The translations under genes were made by a program, and so were the position numbers. A stretch of DNA of 64,000 nt from Riptortus pedestris (taxonomy: Eukaryota > Arthropoda > Insecta > Hemiptera > Alydidae): positions 71,804,001 through 71,868,000 of the forward strand of contig CM032232.1 of the NCBI GenBank assembly GCA_019009955.1, in the 5' to 3' direction. Below, in pieces: positions 32,655 through 46,200 of the stretch (its first letter is position 1; each line of letters opens with the position of its first letter). The notes below the pieces were generated by a model, which saw nothing but the letters and a program-made list of their open reading frames with translations, searched no databases and was not told the DNA's origin.

Positions 32655-32684
32655 TACTGATTTTCCTAAAGGGGCATCTGCTAA
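32655..32684 (-). mobile_element. AGCAG element 5' tip remnant
   Basis: Plus strand ACTGATTTTCCTAAAGGGGC then ATCTGCTAAAAA, a decayed palindrome and 5' end. Confidence 0.6.
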
Positions 32685-32834
32685 AAAAAATCAACTATGG
32701 AAAACTGTAAAATAGTGCTTAATCGAAAGTCCAATTTTTCCGAAAAGCTGGTATAAACATCTATTGATGGAACACCATTGACTCGTTCTATAAATCTCAT
32801 TATTCTTTATAGAAAATTAAGAGAATAACAAAAG

Positions 32835-33460
32835 GTCCGTCACGCAAGCCATACATAAACTAAGCAGATTTCCCACGTGAAAGTTTACAATAAATAAATC
32901 TACATACTGGTAACACTTGACACCGCCGTAAATATGAAGTGAATAAATACAAACAGTAATGAGAAATCTTTCAGTCAATTTTAATAACCTCCCAACGTAA
33001 AGCATCTGAATCGTAAACAAACAGGCCTGCCAATCTCTCAATGCTGAACAGATAATTTATAATGAATCAGAATCATTTTTATCCTAGTGATTCAAATTTT
33101 ACAACAAGACGGGCGGGGGGATCAACAAAACATATTTGCATGTATCTTGTATAAAAAAGGTCTTTTGAAAACATTATTTTGTACTTAAGCTTCAAATAAA
33201 GTGGTTTATTGAATGGTGAAACAAGAATTGCGATGGCTATGGCTATAACGTTACAGAACCGAAGTCTTCATTAATGACGTCGTTCAACAAAAGCTATTTT
33301 ACAACGGAGATATTTGAGAAAGCTAGTTTTACCTTTCCTCGGGATTCCACTTCTTTTGGTCCGATTTCAGTCATTAACGAATCTCTAGTTTTACATGAAG
33401 CGTTTAAATACCAAGTCATAAGAATGTCGATAGATATATGAAGAATATTTTTCAAAAATA
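32835..33460 (-). mobile_element. AGCAG element, long-subfamily copy lacking the 5' tip
   Basis: Plus strand: GTCCGTCACGCAAGCC, a broken hairpin, AAGCAGATTTCCCACGTG, then the long-subfamily segment shared with 48371 (CTACATACTGGTAACACTTG, GTGAATAAATACAAACAGTA). The right module follows (ACAACGGAGATATTTGAG, GGTCCGATTTCAGTCATTAA), and a little left module (GTCGATAGATATATGAAGAA). It is cut off where Helitron-like sequence begins. Confidence 0.85.
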
Positions 33461-33464
33461 TCCT

Positions 33465-33788
33465 CCTTGGTTTTTGACAGGAAATAAGTTTCATTATAGA
33501 TGATCTATAATAGTAATAAATGCTATCCATGATTATGGTTTGAAGTATTTAAAAGGGTGAGTCAAAAAGTGGAGAGGGATAGATAAGGAAAACATTTTTA
33601 TTTATTCTTCAAAACTAAAATTTCAATTGTACTACTCCCTAAAAGATACTCTTTAGGGTTGGCTATTTCGGAAAAACAATATATCGTGGAGGGATGTGTA
33701 ATTTTACAATTCAAGTCTTGATATAAAAATACCAATATTAGTCAGTCAACAAATATTTCCCGGGCATCGCCGGGTACCATAGCTAGTA
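33465..33788 (+). mobile_element. Helitron 3' end fragment
   Basis: Ends TTCCCGGGCATCGCCGGGTA, then CCATAG and CTAG directly before T: an intact CCCGG/CCGGG hairpin, a spacer of 8-9 bases and the CTRR end. The body is collinear with the minus fragment at 8604-8925. The 5' end is missing. Confidence 0.88.
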
Positions 33789-33860
33789 TATATATATATA
33801 TATATAGCTTGTGAGGTTATCCTCACTAGCTGAGTTCCATTAATGGAAATGTGCTGAAAA
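33789..33860 (-). mobile_element. (TA)n plus AGCAG element 5' tip
   Basis: After the Helitron terminus a (TA)n run (to 33806) leads into GTTATCCTCACTAGCTGAGT, TTCCATTAATGGAAA and TGTGCTGAAAAA: a decayed minus-strand AGCAG left end with its palindrome still symmetrical. Confidence 0.6.
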
Positions 33861-34565
33861 AATCAGCTCTAATTACTTTCTCAAAACTCAACGTTTCCAA
33901 TCGTGATTGGTAATCAATTAAATCAAATACAGATATTGAAATTCCGAAAGACCATTATTCATGTTCTCCTTCCAAAAAGGCTAAGTGTATGCCACATGGG
34001 ACCGGAAAGAGAAAGGCAACTCGTGGTTAAGATTATAAGGGAAAGAAAATGAGAGGGATCTGGTAGCTGTCACAATTATACAATGCAGCCGCAGCACAAT
34101 GCTGACTCTAGGCTGATTGTTTCGGGCAGGATTGTCTCTTTGGGTTCACATTCCACATTCCAAGGAATACTCTTAACCATCGGTCGGGCGCGTCAAGAAT
34201 ATTCCTCAACCGTTTTTACGGAAATACAGTTTTTTTATATATATTTTGCACTAAAATGTTCAGCGTGTGATTAGAAACCATAAAAGAGGAAGTATTTGTT
34301 TGAATGATGTAAATAATTTTTAAAATTGACAAGTATTATAATATAAAGAAACGGTGGACGATAATTTTTAAAATATAATTAAAAAACACAAATATCAAAA
34401 GGAATTGTTTAAATGCACATGCCTTAATTATAGATATTTCATTTCAGTTTGTGAACAATATAAAAACATTATCTAAATATAACTTCAATCAAAAATAAGT
34501 TGCACAAAATCACTTTTAGATAAGACTTAATGAAAATCATCAAAACATTTTAAAAATACCAGTTT
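33861..34565. other. No feature recognised
   Basis: AT-rich DNA; the frame 34083-34274 has no recognised motif. Confidence 0.4.
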
Positions 34566-34870
34566 AATTGTTATTTCTTATGCAGAGCTGCATTACAATT
34601 AGGACAAAGCATGGAACAATGTATGGTCCAATGAGCTAGTGTACTCTTTTGAGTCTCTTTAGTCTTCAAGTTTCGTCCTTAGTTCGGTTGGTAAACGTCT
34701 ACTACTGTCACTGCGTCGTGCAATATATCCTTGTACAAGTTCTTCTGAAAGCTCATGTTTGAGCAAAATAATAGAATAATAGGTTTTTATGATTCCATTT
34801 AATAAAGAGAAACTTAATTGATGTACATATTTATGAAATACAGATTTCAAAAAAACTTACGAGATCGGGT
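34566..34870 (-). pseudogene. Possible piggyBac-like transposase C-terminal remnant
   Basis: Minus strand: KSVFHKYVHQLSFSLLNGII, then ELSEELVQGYIARRSDSSRR and LPTELRTKL. After a -1/+1 frame change it reads KETQKSTLAHWTIHCSMLCP followed by NCNAALHKK and a stop. A helical region, an (Arg-Lys)...Pro segment and a terminal His/Cys-x-x-Cys cluster is the order in piggyBac transposases. The match is loose, and the Cys cluster is incomplete, so I am unsure. Confidence 0.25.
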
Positions 34871-37189
34871 ACATGGAGATAAAATTTAATGACAGGTGAA
34901 ACTCACGACTCCGTTAAACACAGTGACTCAACATACCTTGAGGGGGAGTTCTCTAAAACACATAACTCGAAGCCCTACAACACCACTCTATGCTAGGAGG
35001 TGTGGCAAATATTTTTCTAGAAATGTGTATCTGAGAGATACACGCGCCCGACGGAGGGTTAACATTTGTTATTTAATTATAAAGCCTATATATGATGGAA
35101 AGCCTTCGGCAAATTGACATAATTTTTTGTAACACTATTATTTAACAAAAGAACTCATAAAACTCTGGGGTTGGGTAATGGTTTCTATAGAAAGATTGCT
35201 TGAGGTCTACAAATTGAGGAACATCAAGAGATAATTATTTATTAGTTGATAAGATGAAAAGAAAAGAACATTAATAGAGAACAGTATTTTAAACCAATGA
35301 ATGTCTGATATTGAAAACTCACAGAACGTAAGGGCTGTTAAAAAATATACCCTGGAATAGGATCGTGGAATGCGTACAGTTTTAGTAAAGAGTTTTCAGA
35401 TGTCATTCCCGATCCTCTTAAAGGAAGACACTAATACATGTTCATACCTGACATTCTCAGGACAAAATACAAAGAATGTATACGTTCTATTTAACACAAA
35501 TTAAAACCGGGCATTCCAAAAACAGCTTATAACTACAATACATTTCTACACAAAGATGCGACCGTGCGATAGCTAGACTGAATAAATAAACATGACGATA
35601 GTGTACGAATGAATACTTACACACAAATGTTACTTAGAACACGTGTTTACCGGCTCGTGAGGTCAGTGGACAGCAATTCCGAAACCTCTCTTTAATAAAT
35701 ATTAGCAAAGTCAGCGAGAACATTTTCCAAGGTGGAAAACTTTACGAAGATTAGAATTCTACTTGTATATTTTTAAAAAGGAATCTTATTTATAAATAAA
35801 TGGGACATATACAAAACACATTTTCCTAGGGGCACTAACTAGGTTATTGAAGGCGTCAAACGTCGTAGTGTAAAAGTGTTTAAACTTCACTGTGTATTAT
35901 GACATTTGTATTAACAATTCTATTACAACGTCAGCATTGTACGATTCCTCTTTTCATTTTTTTTTAAAATTTATTTAAATGACAAATGTTCCAAAAGTGT
36001 CAGGTTCTACTGTGTCGGTAGTAGTTTTGGATGTTCGCTAGGTTTTTCCTTTTTTTGTTTATGCTGAAACCTATATCTTGCGCTGATAGGAAGTCCTTCG
36101 CTAAATATGCCACTTATTAATAAGCATTAAAAATTCATCACGTTCCTGATAACGAAGCTGCCAAGGTGCTGACTTTAAGTCAGGGAACTTCCTGGCTGTT
36201 AACTAAGTTTAAGGCATGCTGAAATGAGTGTAAGCAAACAGTGATGACAGTCGTTTCGTTTTGGGGCAGTTCAGAAATAATCGGTTAAATTTCTTTATGG
36301 TCAACGTAAGCCTTAATAATAATACATTTCTTGGATTCATGACTAACATTACGAAAGCTAAGGGGGGGGGGGGACGAGGGCGAAAATTCCATCAAAGGAA
36401 ATATGTAATACGTACAAAGCATGCTTTGTAAATACAAATCATAAAAGAATATTGTATAATAAGAAAATAATTTATGAAGCTGGGAAATTCAAGGAAATGC
36501 GAGAGAGTTTTCAAGCTTCTGAGAACTCATTCATCAACAAAGGTAACAAATAAATGCCTCAGCACGCTTTTAACACAATTGAATTTTCTCATTAACTCAG
36601 GGAATTCTCAGTAAGATCAATTTGTGTTGTGATTTTTGGTTAAACATTGATTTTTTGCCCTTTTAAATAAATAGAAAAATGATCTACATGTAATGAAATT
36701 AATCGAATAATAATATCCTCATGGAGTATTTTCGACTAAGACGTGGATTCAATTTTAAAGTTATTCTTATTCGATTTCAATTTACTTTCTAACGTCTTCC
36801 CCAACAAGAATGCAGGAAGAAATTCCTGAATCCTTCCTGAAACGTAAGTGCCGGTAAGGAGATTGTAGTAACTAGACGTGTCCGGTCTGCACGTACTAGC
36901 GAGTGGGTGGCCTTTTATTTGAAACTTTCGGAGTTTCTCTTCGGCAACGAGTTATCTCATTCCCTACTCATTGGACAACAAAAATCTGACAAGTATTAAG
37001 GGCAATTGCTCTCAAGATGGAGGACCCATTGTACTAACGTGATGACAGTAAGATACGTAATATCCATTAAGAAACAGAAAATTTAACTTTATTGCTCTTT
37101 AGTTCGAAATTCGGTCGTAGACCAATTCAATTTTTCTGTTCCACTCAATATCACATACGTAACTTTCGGGCATAATTTATATTGTATTC
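34871..37189. other. No gene recognised; G run at 36361
   Basis: About 2.3 kb of unassigned DNA. A poly(G) run of about 13 lies at 36361-36373, and GTGTATCTGAGAGATACAC at 35024-35044 is a small perfect hairpin. Confidence 0.4.
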
Positions 37190-37420
37190 TGTGAGTGTGT
37201 TATCGCTCTTGCTATCTCAGTTTCTCGGTTTTAGGTCTCGATATCTAACTTTTTTTGAAAACGATAGAAAGATCAACGTAGCTAATGACCAAAATCAGAC
37301 TAGGGGGAGTAGTGGTTTGTAATTCGTGAATATCTACGATCATGAGTCCTAAAGAAAAGTACTAAACGGCCGATCAGGTTGAAAACGCAATGTCTTTCAA
37401 GAGGTCTTGAATACACGTTC
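37190..37420 (+). mobile_element. AGCAG element fragment, very degenerate right module
   Basis: GTTATCGCTCTTGCTATCTC, GAAAGATCAACGTAGCTAAT, GACCAAAATCAGACTAGGGG and GAATATCTACGATCATGAGT follow the order of the right module, with many substitutions. Confidence 0.5.
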
Positions 37421-37654
37421 CCATAACTCTAATGACACTTAGGTCGTTCTTCTGCGATTTTCATGCTACGCTACCGTGTTATTAATCTTCTAAAATCCAG
37501 AGTCAATTTCAAGTACATATTTATTTTCGTAGTTATCAAGTGGAAAAGAAGAAAATGAAAATCATCTATAAACTATTTCAGCACTAGCGGAATTTCCTTG
37601 GATTACTTAGCTCCTCCATATGATTTTGCGAACAAAAATGTTACCCTATTTACA

Positions 37655-37735
37655 GGATAGCCATTCGAGCTAAGGCATTGGTCTAAAACATTTGGCAAAT
37701 AAAGTCGTAAGGTCGGCTAGAAAAGAGACAAAGTA
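37655..37735 (+). mobile_element. SINE head fragment
   Basis: AGGATAGCCATTCGAGCTAA then GGCATTGG resembles the A-box head of the SINE family and is followed by a short CGGCTAGAAAAG body motif. The fragment is short. Confidence 0.35.
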
Positions 37736-37760
37736 GCATTCAGAGGATAATAATTTTTTT

Positions 37761-38345
37761 AGCAGATTTCCCGTAAGGGAAATCAGCTATTGAGGTTGTA
37801 CTCATGACGGAATTTTCGAAATTTTTCTTCAAATGTTCATCGATCCTACCTAGTAGATGACGAAAATGAGGTCCGTTCAAAACTGTATATATATATCTAT
37901 CTATATATTTGTCTGTTACCGCTCTCGCGGTCGCAATTTTTGTTTTATCGTTACTAAGCTCGATATTTAGTCTTTTTATGTAAAAAGAAAGATCAAGTTC
38001 GTTAACGGCTGAAATCGGACCAGTGGGAGGGGGGGTTTAGAGAAGAGGATTTTTGAAAATTCGAAATATCTCCGTTACTATACGTCGGATCGAAAACTTG
38101 TACAGAATCAATCGTATTGCAAATTGAATTTACTATAAATATTGTTATATACATTTATTCTCTATCTTGAATATTAACCGAGATATTTGCATTTTTATTA
38201 AATCTGGGCCGCTAATGGACGGGTGACTTTCCCGCCCAAAGCTAGTTCGGCCGTTTCCTTAACTGCTCGACTGTCGTGAAATTTCTCTATTGTAAAACTT
38301 CACTTGGGAAATCTGCTTAGTTTACGCAGCACCTGCGTGACGGAC
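37761..38345 (+). mobile_element. AGCAG element, full length, well preserved
   Basis: Starts AGCAGATTTCCCGTAAGGGA after a T run and keeps the whole left module (TGAGGTTGTACTCATGACGG, ATCGATCCTACC). A short TA/TC microsatellite follows (37887-37908), then TTTGTCTGTTACCGCTCTCG, the right module with GTGGGAGGGGGGGTTTAGAG, a short subfamily-specific segment, and GGGAAATCTGC. The hairpin ACGCAGCACCTGCGT has one loop change, followed by GACGGAC and a long T run. It is one of the least diverged copies. Confidence 0.93.
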
Positions 38346-38468
38346 TTTTTTTTTTTTCCTTTAACAATATGCTCAATATATTTACCCAGAAGATTCATTT
38401 AAATTTTCATGGTGGTGTTAAAAATAACCATTAGCTGTAATATGGTGTTATAAAATTCAATGGTTTGG

Positions 38469-38473
<5 letters not shown>

Positions 38474-38504
<31 letters not shown>
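38474..38504. repeat. (TA)n microsatellite
   Basis: About 15 TA units preceded by GTGTG. Confidence 0.95.
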
Positions 38505-38508
<4 letters not shown>

Positions 38509-39609
38509 TCTGTTTTCTTTGGTATCTAGTATGAGTTAATAAAATATTGACCTTTTTTAACATGTTTCAAAATAATAAAATAATTTAAACACCGGGTCTT
38601 ACATAAATATGGGTATTCTTACATAAAAATAATAACTATACCAGACTGAATAGAAAGGTCAGTTAGTAAGACCGACCTTATGACCAATAGCAGTAGTAGG
38701 GCATCTTTCTAAGGCCTAAGGCCATTACATAAACTGATAAAGGTAATCATAATACAACGTGCTTCTGATTTAAACTGAAAAACATGAAAAACGTGACTTC
38801 AAAGCAGGTCGACATATTCTGTGTCTGACTAAAAAAAAGTATAAAAATAACGCTTAATGGCGGTAGGGAAAGGAGATAATTTTTCGCTCTTCTGTTGATT
38901 GCAACAAAAACTGTGTAAGCTTCCTAAACGTCAATAGATCAAGACGAAGAATTCCTGTTTTCACACATTTATTTAGGTCGTGTAGCTTTTTTTTTTTAAC
39001 ATTGTGTAAATAAAGATTACACTCTAATGACCTATAATATAATTAACACGACACTCTAATTTAATATTAAAAAATGGCTCTATCCATTTTTTTGAAGAGC
39101 ACTTTCAACAATCTCATCTTTAGAGCCTTGAAAAATTGCTCCAGGGCTACAAGGTGATAATAGCAATGACGACTTTCGTTTCCAATAAGATAATACGAAT
39201 ACCACGTCCCTTCATAGCGATCAGATTGTGTTGTCACCCAAGTAACTTCTGCTGAGCATGATTACAAAGCAGCAGTTGATTTGATATAATATAAATCACC
39301 TGAATTCATCATTTGGCGCTTTAAACTAACTGATGCCTAAAAAATATCTTAAGATATTGAAAACATAATCATTACATTTTCTAAAAATATTATATTTAAC
39401 AAATAATAATGTTGAGTTTTTTAGTAGTAGTCTCTGGGCAAGCAATACACATACGGGTTCTTGCCAAAGCGTATTAGTCATCACTAAGCAACAACCAAAT
39501 AGATTAAATGTTTAGGCACAAGTGGTGATGGGTCCTTACAACGAGCAGACATTGCTGTTATCAAGCGGAAAGAAAACGCCTGACGTATTTAAAACACCAG
39601 AAGTCAAGA
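38505..39609. other. No feature recognised
   Basis: AT-rich DNA without credible coding or repeat ends. Confidence 0.4.
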
Positions 39610-39611
39610 GA

Positions 39612-39835
39612 ACTTTTTGGTATAGCTTGTCCATAGGCGGTGGGCTACCTCAATTTTTAAATCTTGAGTCGGGTGTTCGATTTCCGAAAATAGGAATTTA
39701 TTTAGTGAGAAACTCACTAAATAAAACCCTTACTCCCACCCTTGCTATAAAAGGATGGTATTGTAACTGATAGGTAAGCCGTCCCAGATACCCAAAGCGC
39801 ATAAAGTGGGGAGTAATAAATATCAATAAACTGTA
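39612..39835 (+). mobile_element. tRNA-derived SINE
   Basis: A decayed head, a B box GGGTGTTCGATTTCC (about 39670), then AATAGGAATTTATTTAGTGA, the ACTCACTAAATAAAACCCTT block, GGTATTGTAACTGATAGGTA and an AAAGTGGGGAGTAATAAATA tail. The only large open frame here is 39522-39770, a by-product. Confidence 0.82.
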
Positions 39836-42800
39836 GGTCAAAGTGCGTTTTGAAAAAAATGATAAGGACAAAACTTATTTTCAAGGCTCAGAATTAGAGA
39901 CCGTTTAACCATTTTAGAGTGCTAACAAAATATAGCCACCATACATAACGACTTTTTAACTTAACTTATTTTGAAACCTGATCAAAACGTGCTAGTCAAT
40001 ATAAACAGGAACAAATGATTTTTATTAATTAAAATGTTTTTAAACCGATCTTTTGTTGTAAAAACAATGTTATCTAATGGCCAACTCACTTTTTTTTTGT
40101 AAGTATTATTGTTGAAGTTAGCTCTTTAAACATGACGAACTATATTTTCGACGAAATGTTCAAAATGATTACGGAAGTGCTTGTGCAAAAACACTGCCAT
40201 TATTTTTGTATTGAATGTTAGATCAGAACGTATTTTACAGTCTCTGGTACCATCAAATCATTATAATTCTCTAGTAATCATCATAATTATGTTTTGTAAA
40301 ATATTATATTTCAGAACATAGATATTTTAGCCATTGTGATTGGTTGCATTTTTGAGTACAATACTTTATTTTCAGAGACAATGTAAATTATGCAATATAT
40401 CATATATACTTGCTAGGCGTTGGCAAGAATAGCATTTACTGACAATTATTAAGTAGTAAATTAAAATAACTATCATTGGAATGTACATTAAACAATAATA
40501 GTGACTAACTTTTAATTCTTATAGTAATACTCAGTGTATAATGGATATCTTTAATGCGTACCAATAATGTAAAATAAAGGATTTCATTTGCGTAAAATTT
40601 TGAGAATTTACAACTCTTCTGTTTGACAGCTTCAACAGAATATAAGCTTTTATAATGTTGGAGTATATAAAGTCGAACCAGCCTTTCCATTTATTAATAC
40701 CTAAATGCTGCCTTCACCACAAATATTTCTATGTGCAATATAATTTTGCAACCACAATGGATTTTTTCACAACATGCCTTTGTCCCATGTCTTTAAATCA
40801 ACACTATTCACGATCACTCTGATTATGATGAAGTCATAACTACACTAAATAAATTAAACTAAAAAGTAAATTATAACAAGATAGATTCGGTATGTCAGAC
40901 ATCCGTTACGCACGGTTCACCAAAAATCGTCAAGGCCCTAACGATCACAGATTTTCTCCCTTCCTTTACAAAGAACCGGCGAAGAAAAAAATTGATTTAG
41001 TCTCAAGGGTGTATCTATGAAAACCATGACTGATTTCGATTGTGGGTGAAAATAGAGGTCTATATGGCTCAGGGCTGGAAGAGAAATCTCCTGTCCAGCA
41101 ACAGTCTCAATTTCAATGGCATAAGTAAAATATGGCCATCGTGTTGCTATGCCCAATACAATCAGTATTACATCGGGGAATCGTACGTAATAGATTTGTT
41201 CATTCCAACAATATTAAATAGTAATTCGTTTGTAGTTAAGGAAAAAAAGTTAACACTGGTTTCGAAATTGAAGCCCTAAAAATAAGGATAATTTCGAGAT
41301 TTTTTGAAATAGCTGTGTCAACACTTAGGTGTTGTGTGTAGCCAAGTCACTATTGCTTTAAACATTCTAAGCTCGATCTATAGTAATATTTATATGCGAT
41401 GAACAAGTAGATCAAAATATTCTTAACGTAGAATCTTTTTCTACAAGTAAATTAGAAAAAAGCCTTGTATTGGACCACATAAATTCATTTTCCATGGTTT
41501 TTATGATTCCTAACTTTAGACGTCGTTAAACGTGAATGACGCTGCAGAACTGCGTCAAGAGATGTCTTATTACATTTTTCGAATGAGGAAAACACCATCC
41601 GGAAATAAGGGTTGAGTACCCAACCCATTTCCAAATAAAGTGATGTATGCTAACCAGCACTTTCTGATCAAAACAATGCCATGCATGTTGTTTTGCAGGT
41701 TTAATGAAGGCATGCGTCATTCGTGAGTCCTTTAAGTTACGTTGCTATTCACGTTTAAACGCGAAGACACATATAAAGCATGTCTGTACCTCTACTAGGA
41801 AGCGATGGACATTTAGAGAAAATAGTGATGAGTATACGGGCTATCTACTCTAAATCTGACCACAGATAATACTTCATAAATATTTACGTGATGAACATCA
41901 TTATTTTTCTGACTTTATGGTCTGCGTGCAAGTCTCTTTGGAACAAAGCTGTAATCTCTTACTTATTACATTTTTGAAAAATACATAATGTATTAGAATA
42001 ATACTAGTGTTGTAAATTGAATCTGGATAACGGTAAAATAAATAAATAATTTCTAAAATGAATTTAAGAAACTGAATATGAAAATGCAATCAAAATCCAC
42101 ATACTCGTGTTTAGAGTTGACAAGATGATGCCTCTCACAGCTTTCATTAGAAATCTGATTGCCTTTCATAAAAAGAAGCAGGACTGATCCGCATAGTTAA
42201 TATTGCGGTCAAATCATTAACCACAATCAATTACAGTATTCTGTGTTGTCGATAATAGGAATACACTGTATAGTTTGATATTTTCAAATTTCTCCATATC
42301 TAAATTTATATCACTCTCAGTGGAGCAAAATGCACGTACATGGAAGTCAAATTGCTTACTGGAACTGGATGAAGCCTATCATTAGTCAATATATGCAGGG
42401 TACTGGTTTCCATAGAGGAATGGTTTTTAATATTAAATTGTCTGTAATCCTATAGAAGCCATTGGTTTTCGATAGTAGATGTACAGGGAATCCATTTCAT
42501 CACCCGTGTGACCCGATGTAGTAACCTCGATCAATCAAGGCATCCTGCCCACTGGGACAAATTGCCAGACAGGCTGAAAATACAACAATTATCATATACC
42601 ACAGCGGAATGAGACAAGTGAAGCAGAAGATGAATAGAGCTCAACACTCTTCAACCATTTAATTTTGATGGCACGCTCGAGTAAGTTACTGAATAGACAA
42701 TGAGGTACCGATATTGCTCCGGGAGAAACGACCATCCTTTCCCAGGCCATACACCTCTCTCCCGACGAGACTCAGCATTGGACACACATGGCCGTGAGGG

Positions 42801-43057
42801 GGAAAAGTGTAAGGGTAGTAAATGAGCTGGACTCTATTGAAAAGGAGGCAATAAGGCACGGGATGGGCACGAAGAGAAAGAAACGTCTCTGACACACTTA
42901 CCCCGAGCCGATTTCTAGTCGAGTACTCCTGACCCTCCACCCGCTTATCCACTAACTCATCTGATAAAAATTGTGAATTCAATGTGAATTCCCAGTCTCA
43001 GAACTTATTTTTTTTATTTTTTATTATTAATGGCACTACGCTAAAGAAAATAACGAA
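39836..43057. other. No gene or repeat recognised
   Basis: About 3.2 kb. Frames at 40938-41156 (minus), 41040-41279 (plus) and 42686-42982 (minus, 98 codons) were read and show no recognisable domains or splice context. Confidence 0.4.
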
Positions 43058-43262
43058 AATTATAATTAACGTCCACTTTGTGCTACTACAGCTAACTGGG
43101 ATGGGGTATTTACAGGTTACTACCGTTTTATAGCTAGGGTGGGACTAAGGATTTTATTTAAAGAGTTCCCTAGGGAGGGGGGGGGGATCCAACTCGTCAT
43201 TCTAGGTTTACCATGAGAGATTAAGACCAACGCCGTAACTCACGTGGCTAACCTAAACATGA
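43058..43262 (-). mobile_element. tRNA-derived SINE
   Basis: Plus strand: AATTAACGTCCACTTTGTGC, GGGATGGGGTATTTACAGGT, TAGCTAGGGTGGGACTAAGG, then a G-run insertion, a decayed B box (GATCCAACTCGTCATTCTAG) and CACGTGGCTAACCTAAAC at the head. Confidence 0.85.
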
Positions 43263-46200
43263 TATTTCCAAATTCCTCTTTATCTACATTTCTGTCACTT
43301 TTATATTGTAGCAAGATCCAAGTATATCCAAGCCAACTTACACACTGATACTGGCTAATGGCGAACTTTAGTTAACAAATTCAAGATAGGCTTCCATGGA
43401 GGAATGGCTACTTGCATACATGTTGGTAGTGCTTCTTGCCGTACATTGTTGGATGTTTTAAAAGATACATGTGTATAGGCTACATCAAAATCAAGTTAAA
43501 ATGGCCAATGAAAATAACGTCAAGGAAAACCACGATTTGCCCACACAGTTTCACATAAGAAACTATTAAGTTTAGTAAAATTATCAAAGAATTCTACCTT
43601 TCATACAATCATTTGGTTGATGGCATCTACCAGGTTACCTGAAACAAAATTAGATTGTTATTATATTATAAAAAGAGGCAATCTTATTTTAAAAACAAGT
43701 TATATATTCTTTCGACAGAGATTCGCAGGATCAAAGGAGAAAACATATATTCAGAATAGCATCAGTGATTTATAAAAATTCGACTGGCAAATAGTTCTAA
43801 TCTTCCCAATTATCGTTTTGGCACCACCGGCGGTGGTTATTCAAGAGCAACTTTTGATTTGTTGCCTATTGAACCAGCCTGGTAATGAATAGGATTTCCT
43901 TTTGGAGGACTACTTTCAAAACTAGTAATAAAAAAAATGTCTTACTTTAAAAAATATATGCGTAATTATTCTCTGAAACAAACGTGTATGAATACTTTAA
44001 AGTGTGAATCTGTTATAATTTAATTCGTCATTCCATTCTTTCCACGGCCAACAGATAGCTAAGAATTAAAACTGTTATCTTTATTTTTCTTTTTAATGGA
44101 ATGTACTTCTAAACATACTGTAAGTATATATATATATATATACTTAAGTTTATTTAATCCATAAATGCATTATCAAGCAGATATATATATTTTTTTTTAA
44201 ATTAAGAATCTGAAACTGACAATTGTTCCACGTGCTGCAAGACCTATATCCGTTAATTCACTCTTCTTGATAAGACATTTCTCTCCAAGTATTATACCTT
44301 ATCGATCGCACAGCACTCCTTTCACGGCCGACCTACATGGCATGCTTCCCGACAAGTTGCAATCTAACAGTCGCGTGTAGAATAAAGTCCTTTAGACTTT
44401 GTCTTGTCAATGTCATCAACCCTCCTCTTAGAGAACCATTGTTCAAAGTGCAGCTTACTCCTCCGTTCACCCTTACTCTTTCTTATGAAACTAACTAATG
44501 ACTTAAGTACTCCTCCCTGATGATGCCTTTCAAAAGCAAATAACTGCATATCCTTCAGACCCTCTTGCCTAGTGCGTTTTCATGAATCTAAGGACTTTCC
44601 CCATTCAAAAGAACACGGTCGAGAGTCTGCCTCTACATACAATAAGCCTCAGCAGTTAAATGGCGTACAATATGAAATTAAATTAACACTAAATGCGTGT
44701 GAGTCTTGATGGTCAGGCATTATAATTGAAGAGGCATGAACCCTAAACGTAAGTTCTCTCTGGCCATGGACTGAGGCTCCACCTAACCAGTGGGAACAAC
44801 CTTAACCTCTTTCCCTCTTCACAACCACAATCATATCAATTATATCTTCAAGCTTCTTTCTCAAGGGTATGTTTATATTAAAACAATCCTTTTCTCTTTA
44901 CTTCTCGCATCTCTTTGAGTCCGTACACAATGTGTAAATAAAACTCATTATTGCAAAGTGCTCCTGTTCAAAACGTCTAAGCATAAAATGCATATAATTT
45001 AGTAACGCATTTAATTTAGGTTTTATATATGATGCAAAACGTTTTAGGTAGTTCGTCGTGTTCATAAAGATTCATATACGATTACTTCAGAATTATTGTC
45101 AGAAGATTCGAGCCCTTTATAAGCTACCACTGTTACAATATTCTGGATTTCAGGGATGCACATGAGGAAAAGTTTTCTTGGGGTTGGCACGATATAGATA
45201 GCATCCGTTTGATTACGTCAGCTTAGTGAAACTAAGGTCCATCTGAGTCACCATTAACATGTATGATTATGCTGCTTATTTAAGATTCATCTAGACGCTG
45301 AAATGATTTTATTTTTAGTTCTTCTTCTTTTTTTTCTCCTATTCTTCTTAAACAGCAGTGTCATTTTCTACCATGATTCCTTAATTTCATTCTCTATTTC
45401 TTTTAGATTTCCTCTTTCCTGAAAAGAGCTCTAGTTCCTTCGATGGTTTTGTCTACTTCCTGTTCTTTTTGTATACTTTCGGTGGAAATGTAATTGAGTA
45501 AACGACTATAGGCTTTCTGAGCTTAAATATGGGCAAGGACATCAGGAAAGCACGTAAAGATATTTGACAAATCTAATCCAAATTCCTCTGCCTTTTTTGT
45601 AGTAACTTCATTCTCCATCATAAGTTTAAACACTAGTTATCATTGTCCGTACCTTCCTGTAATGAGAATTCTCCTTCAATAGTCTCTCTACATAATCACG
45701 ATAGCAACATACAAAACGGCCATCTTACTGTTGCAAATTCCAGCGAATGGTGGACCAAGGTTTGGGCTCGACAACTAGACAAGATGTATTATGTGCTTCT
45801 TAATATTTATGCCAGTAGTTGGTTATTTCATATTATTATTCGTTTACACTGGCAAAGACACTTTGTTCTAAGCAGAGAAGAAGAACTAACAAATACATTT
45901 TTTTTTTTAAACTTGTATAACGCAGAAAATATTGGGACTATTAGAGAGCAAATGGCACAAGATTGAAGCATATAAAATGTAAACATTTTTCTCAAAATCG
46001 AGAGAAGAATGCCCTTAAAACAGTAATGCAAAAAAATAAAAGGTACAGAAAAATAAGAATTCTGTTAATAATATCTTGAATGAAACCACTTAGATGTTCC
46101 TCTGTGATGTTATAAGGTTATATGTTTTTAGCATCCATGAAAATTAAATTAAAGTAAATTTAATGAACTTTTGGAAAGTCCAATGAGATTTCCGACATTA

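Noticed and set aside
41526..41720. Apparent similarity between minus frames at 41526-41720 and 29852-30046 (both start Met-Thr-x-Ala-Phe-Ile)
   Set aside because: The match covers only about 20 bases and stops there; probably chance.
42686..42982. 98-codon minus frame, somewhat GC-rich
   Set aside because: No recognisable motif and no convincing splice or promoter context.
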